Assembly: GCF_028532485.1 (NCBI RefSeq) | Contig: NZ_CP116942.1 | Coordinates: 3,038,001-3,102,000, forward strand | Direction of reading: 5' to 3' | DNA length: 64,000 nucleotides | DNA from: Iamia majanohamensis | GTDB taxonomy: Bacteria > Actinomycetota > Acidimicrobiia > Acidimicrobiales > Iamiaceae | In this document: positions 60,673 to 64,000 of the stretch, one piece after another | Numbering within the stretch: position 1 is the stretch's first letter | How the letters are laid out: the number at the start of each line of letters is the position of its first letter | Program-made: the position numbers and the translations under genes | The notes under the pieces: generated by a model | Told to the model about the DNA's origin: nothing | The model's input: the letters and a program-made list of their open reading frames with translations, nothing else | The model's database searches: none

Positions 60673-61053
60673 GTGCCCTCCCGTCCCGGCTGGTCGCCCG
60701 GGCCGCTCCCGGTGCGGTCGCGCCCGACCTCGGGGCGTCACGGACCTGTCGGCCGAGCCTGACCAGGACTTGAGCCCCCCGCGCGGCGCGAGGGCCCACC
60801 GGCCCGCCCGACGCTCAGATCCAGGTCACGGGGCGCATGGGGGCTGCGGACGGGCGGCGTCGACGGTCGGTCGATGCCGGGCTCATCGTGACCCCGCCGA
60901 GGTGGCCGGACCTCCCGCGACCACCGCGAGGGATCGGCGGGGTGATCAGGTCGTGCCCGGCACGACCTGATCACCCCGCGGATCGCATCGGCCGGTCGGA
61001 GGGGTGGGGCCGTACGATCAAGGGCCCCTGCTGCCGCCGACCCCTCCCCTGCC
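60673..61053. other. Divergent intergenic region, no gene seen
   Basis: Promoter region between the giant exported protein (minus) and hrpA (plus). It holds a 19-bp-arm palindrome at 60938-60979 and a TACGAT hexamer (61013-61018), 35 nt before the hrpA GTG. No convincing ORF or RNA gene was found. Confidence 0.5.
60938..60979. repeat. Perfect inverted repeat with 19-bp arms
   Basis: GCGGGGTGATCAGGTCGTG (60938-60956), 4-nt loop CCCG, then the exact reverse complement (60961-60979). Lies upstream of hrpA in a divergent gap, where a terminator is not expected. Confidence 0.6.
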
Positions 61054-64000
61054 GTGACCGACCCCGCCAGCCCCGCACCGGCGGGCCCGGAACCCACCGC
61101 CGAGGACCTCCGGGACCGCCTCGGGTCCCTCGGCCCGGCCGACCGGCGTCGCCTGGGCAGCCTGCTCGACCGGGTCGGCCGGCCGGGGCGCGGCCGGGCG
61201 CGCCGGGGGCGGGGGCGTCGGGGCCGGTCGGGGCGCGACGACGGGCCCGTCACCCTCGCCCGGGTGGCCGACGAGGTGGCCGCGGCCGAGGCCCGTCTGG
61301 CTCGACGCCGCGAGCGGCTGCCGGTGCCGACCTACCCGCCCGAGCTGCCCATCACCGAGCGGCGCGAGGAGCTGCTCGCCGCCATCCGCGACCACCAGGT
61401 CGTGGTGGTGGCGGGCGAGACGGGGTCGGGCAAGAGCACCCAGCTGCCCAAGCTGTGCCTGGAGCTGGGTCGGGGCGTGCTCGGGATGGTCGGCCACACC
61501 CAGCCCCGGCGGGTCGCGGCCCGCACCATCGCCGAGCGGGTGGCCGAGGAGCTGGGCGCCGAGGTCGGCGGGGCGGTCGGGTACGCGGTGCGCTTCACCG
61601 ACCGGGTGGGCGACGACACCCACGTGAAGGTGATGACCGACGGCATCCTCCTGGCCGAGATGCGGCGGGACCGGGACCTCACCGCCTACGACACCCTGAT
61701 CGTCGACGAGGCCCACGAGCGCAGCCTCAACATCGACTTCCTGCTCGGGTACCTCCACCAGCTGCTCCCCCGCCGGCCCGACCTGAAGGTGATCATCACC
61801 TCGGCCACCATCGACACCGAGCGCTTCGCGTCCCACTTCCACGACGCGCCGGTGGTCGAGGTGTCGGGGCGCACCTTCCCCGTCGAGGTCCGCTACCGGC
61901 CCTTCGGCGAGCCGGTGGTGGCCGAGGAGGGCGACGACGTCGTCGACGACGATCGCGACCAGGTCGAGGCGGTGTGCGACGCGGTCGACGAGCTGCTGGC
62001 CGACACCACCGGCGACGTGCTCGTGTTCCTGAGCGGCGAGCGGGAGATCCGCGACACGGCCGACGCCCTGGCCGACCGGGACCGTCCGGGCCTGGAGGTC
62101 CTCCCCCTCTACGCCCGGCTCTCGTCGGCCGAGCAGCACCGGGTCTTCGAGCCCCACCGGGGGCGGCGGGTGGTGCTGGCCACCAACGTGGCCGAGACGT
62201 CGCTCACCGTCCCCGGTGTGCGGTCGGTGGTCGACGCGGGCACGGCCCGCGTCTCGCGGTACAGCCACCGGCTCAAGGTCCAGCGCCTGCCCATCGAGAA
62301 GATCAGCCGGGCGTCGGCCGACCAGCGGGCCGGGCGCTGCGGCCGGGTCGCGCCGGGCACCTGCATCCGCCTCTACTCCGAGGAGGACCTGGAGGCCCGA
62401 CCCGAGTTCACCGACCCCGAGATCCTGCGCACCAACCTGGCGTCGGTCATCCTCCAGATGACCGACCTGGGCCTGGGCGAGGTGGCGGCGTTCCCGTTCC
62501 TCGACCCGCCCGACGCCCGGGCCGTGCGCGACGGGGTGGCCCTGCTCGAGGAGCTCGGGGCGGTGGAGCAGGGCCGCTCCGGCCGCCGGCTCACCGAGGT
62601 CGGGCGGCGCCTGGTCCGCCTGCCCATCGACCCCCGGCTGGGGCGCATGGTGCTGGAGTCCGAGCGGCGGGGCTGCGTGCGCGAGGTGCTCGTCATCGCC
62701 TCCGCCCTGTCGCTGCAGGACCCCCGCGAGCGGCCGGCCGACAGGCGCCAGGAGGCCGACGAGCTCCACGCCCGCTTCCGGGTGCCGGGGTCGGACCTGC
62801 TCGCCTTCCTCGCCCTCTGGGACCACCTCGAGGACCGACGCCGGGCCCTCGGCTCCAGCGCCTTCCGGCGCGAGGTCCGCTCCGAGCACCTCAACTTCCT
62901 GCGCATCCGGGAGTGGCGGGACCTCCACCGCCAGCTGGCCCGGGCGGCGGCGTCGGTGGGCATCCGTCCCGGCGAGGAGGCCGCCTCGCCCGACCAGGTC
63001 CACCGGGCCCTCCTCGCCGGGCTGCTGTCCCAGGTCGGCATGCGCGACCGCGACACCCGGGACATCCGCGGGGCCCGGGGGGCACGCTTCCAGGTCGCGC
63101 CCGGCTCCGTGCTGGCCCGTCGGCCCCCGGCCTGGCTGATGGCCGCCGAGCTGGTGGAGACCAACCGCCTGTGGGCCCGGGGTGTGGCCGCCATCGAGCC
63201 CGGGTGGGTCGAGGACCTGGCCGGCCACCTGGTCAAGCGCTCCCACGGCGACCCCCGCTGGGACGCCCGCTCGGGCCGGGCCGTCACCACCGAGCGGGTG
63301 ACCCTGTACGGCCTGCCCCTCGTCACCGACCGCACCGTCGGCTACGACCGGGTCGACCGCGACGAGGCGCGCGACCTCTTCGTCGACCACGCCCTGGTGC
63401 GACGGGAGTGGGAGACCCACCACGGCTTCCTGGACGAGAACGAGGCCACCCTCGACGCGGCCCGGGCCCTGGGCGACCGGCTGCGGCGCGACGACCTCTT
63501 CGACCACGACCAGGCCCTGTTCCGCTTCTACGACGCCCGGGTGGGCGACGAGGTCGTGTCGGGCCGCCACTTCGACCGGTGGTGGAAGGAGGTCCGCCGG
63601 GACGACCCGGGACGGCTCACCCTCACCGTCGACGACATCCTCCACGAGGACGACGTCGACCTGTCCGCCTACCCCGACACCTGGCACCAGGGCGACCTCG
63701 CCCTCGCCGTCACCTACCGCTACGCCCCCGGGGAGGTCGACGACGGCGCCACCGTCCACATCCCCCTCGCCCTGCTGAACCGGGTCGAGCCGTGGGACCT
63801 CGACTGGGGGATCCCGGCCTACCGGCGCGAGCTCGTCCACGCCCTCGTGGCCTCCTTGCCCAAGGCCCGCCGCCGGGAGCTGGGCCCGCTGGCCGCGGCC
63901 GCCTCGGCCGCGGCCGATGCCCTCACCTTCGAGGAGCGGCCCCTGGTCGAGGTCCTGGCCGAGCGGCTGTCGGCCCACGCCGGCGCACCCGTCCGGGCCG
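61054..64000 (+). CDS. hrpA: ATP-dependent RNA helicase HrpA, DEAH type (3' end cut by window edge)
   Basis: At least 982 codons; the frame is open to the edge (full-length HrpA is about 1,300 aa). Walker A GETGSGKSTQ (121-130) and DEAH box at 218-221 (LIVDEAHERS). Motif III SAT (VIITSATIDTERF), motif V ATNVAETSLTVPGV, motif VI QRAGRCGRV, then winged-helix, ratchet and OB parts, continuing into the HrpA-specific C-terminal domain (FRFYDARVGDEVVSGRHFDRWWKEVRR). It unwinds RNA and takes part in mRNA or ribosome rescue processing. The N-terminus has an Arg/Gly-rich stretch (about 43-62). GTG 61054 has no SD, and a 35-nt leader follows TACGAT. The 986-codon frame on the opposite strand is a shadow. 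Confidence 0.93.
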   Translation, partial: MTDPASPAPAGPEPTAEDLRDRLGSLGPADRRRLGSLLDRVGRPGRGRARRGRGRRGRSGRDDGPVTLARVADEVAAAEARLARRRERLPVPTYPPELPITERREELLAAIRDHQVVVVAGETGSGKSTQLPKLCLELGRGVLGMVGHTQPRRVAARTIAERVAEELGAEVGGAVGYAVRFTDRVGDDTHVKVMTDGILLAEMRRDRDLTAYDTLIVDEAHERSLNIDFLLGYLHQLLPRRPDLKVIITSATIDTERFASHFHDAPVVEVSGRTFPVEVRYRPFGEPVVAEEGDDVVDDDRDQVEAVCDAVDELLADTTGDVLVFLSGEREIRDTADALADRDRPGLEVLPLYARLSSAEQHRVFEPHRGRRVVLATNVAETSLTVPGVRSVVDAGTARVSRYSHRLKVQRLPIEKISRASADQRAGRCGRVAPGTCIRLYSEEDLEARPEFTDPEILRTNLASVILQMTDLGLGEVAAFPFLDPPDARAVRDGVALLEELGAVEQGRSGRRLTEVGRRLVRLPIDPRLGRMVLESERRGCVREVLVIASALSLQDPRERPADRRQEADELHARFRVPGSDLLAFLALWDHLEDRRRALGSSAFRREVRSEHLNFLRIREWRDLHRQLARAAASVGIRPGEEAASPDQVHRALLAGLLSQVGMRDRDTRDIRGARGARFQVAPGSVLARRPPAWLMAAELVETNRLWARGVAAIEPGWVEDLAGHLVKRSHGDPRWDARSGRAVTTERVTLYGLPLVTDRTVGYDRVDRDEARDLFVDHALVRREWETHHGFLDENEATLDAARALGDRLRRDDLFDHDQALFRFYDARVGDEVVSGRHFDRWWKEVRRDDPGRLTLTVDDILHEDDVDLSAYPDTWHQGDLALAVTYRYAPGEVDDGATVHIPLALLNRVEPWDLDWGIPAYRRELVHALVASLPKARRRELGPLAAAASAAADALTFEERPLVEVLAERLSAHAGAPVRA

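Noticed and set aside
61018..63978. A 986-codon open frame on the minus strand
   Set aside because: It is antisense to hrpA, whose plus-strand frame carries every helicase motif; the minus frame has Gly/Val/Glu-rich shadow composition.

Overview
The window is a very GC-rich chromosome segment from a bacterium, by eye above 70 % G+C, with strong G/C bias at third codon positions. The gene content points to an actinobacterium: cofD/cofE for coenzyme F420, two cytochrome P450s (one with a [3Fe-4S] ferredoxin), an MmpL-type exporter, SCO6745-family, DUF3237 and PPOX proteins, and a WXG-motif small protein. Many start codons lie 6-8 nt from a TANNNT -10 hexamer, the signature of leaderless mRNAs in this phylum. 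An Acidimicrobiia-like source is plausible, but that is inference. I see no rRNA, transposase, integrase, phage module or CRISPR array. One tRNA (Cys) is present. Both window edges cut genes.

Region by region: 1-8.1 kb is miscellaneous metabolism: an SGNH lipoprotein (cut by the left edge), a broken secreted lipase, an atypical P450, a PPOX-fold protein, DUF3237, GNAT, a thioesterase and SCO6745. 8.2-16.7 kb holds an odd zinc-ribbon SDR-like protein, an XRE regulator coupled to a ClC channel, gmd, a methyltransferase, and the overlapping F420 genes cofD-cofE. 16.9-22.9 kb is an aromatic amino acid catabolic locus: phhA makes tyrosine, and the operon hpd-hmgA-FAH takes 4-hydroxyphenylpyruvate through homogentisate. 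Two Lrp/AsnC regulators are each divergent from one of these units, with related AGATCG motifs between them. 23-31 kb carries an MmpL exporter, a class V PLP enzyme, a zinc-ribbon membrane protein with an apparent compensated frameshift, and putA.

31-35.4 kb is the most intriguing stretch: a cupredoxin/DUF2330 pair, then a WXG-motif protein divergent from an RTX-repeat protein ending in an M91-type metallopeptidase, with a lipoprotein gene overlapping its stop by 4 nt. This looks like a secreted effector locus. 35.4-44 kb has tRNA-Cys, a STAS protein, a P450-ferredoxin pair preceded by a possible leaderless micro-ORF, a WYL regulator, a metallothionein-like peptide, UspA and an alkylsulfatase-type metallo-hydrolase. 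44-48 kb is an Fe(III)-type ABC importer split over two divergent units. 48-55.4 kb is a surface-glycan set (GT-C, two GT2, oxidoreductase, phosphodiesterase-like, flippase). 55.6-60.7 kb encodes a minimal subtilase coupled to a ~1,400-residue LamG-ended exported protein. The right end is hrpA, cut by the edge.

Genes are often tied by GTGA or TGATG stop/start overlaps, implying translational coupling. A 51-nt inverted-repeat family occurs at two intergenic sites 50 kb apart. Two genes carry indel or stop lesions, which could be real decay or base-level assembly error.
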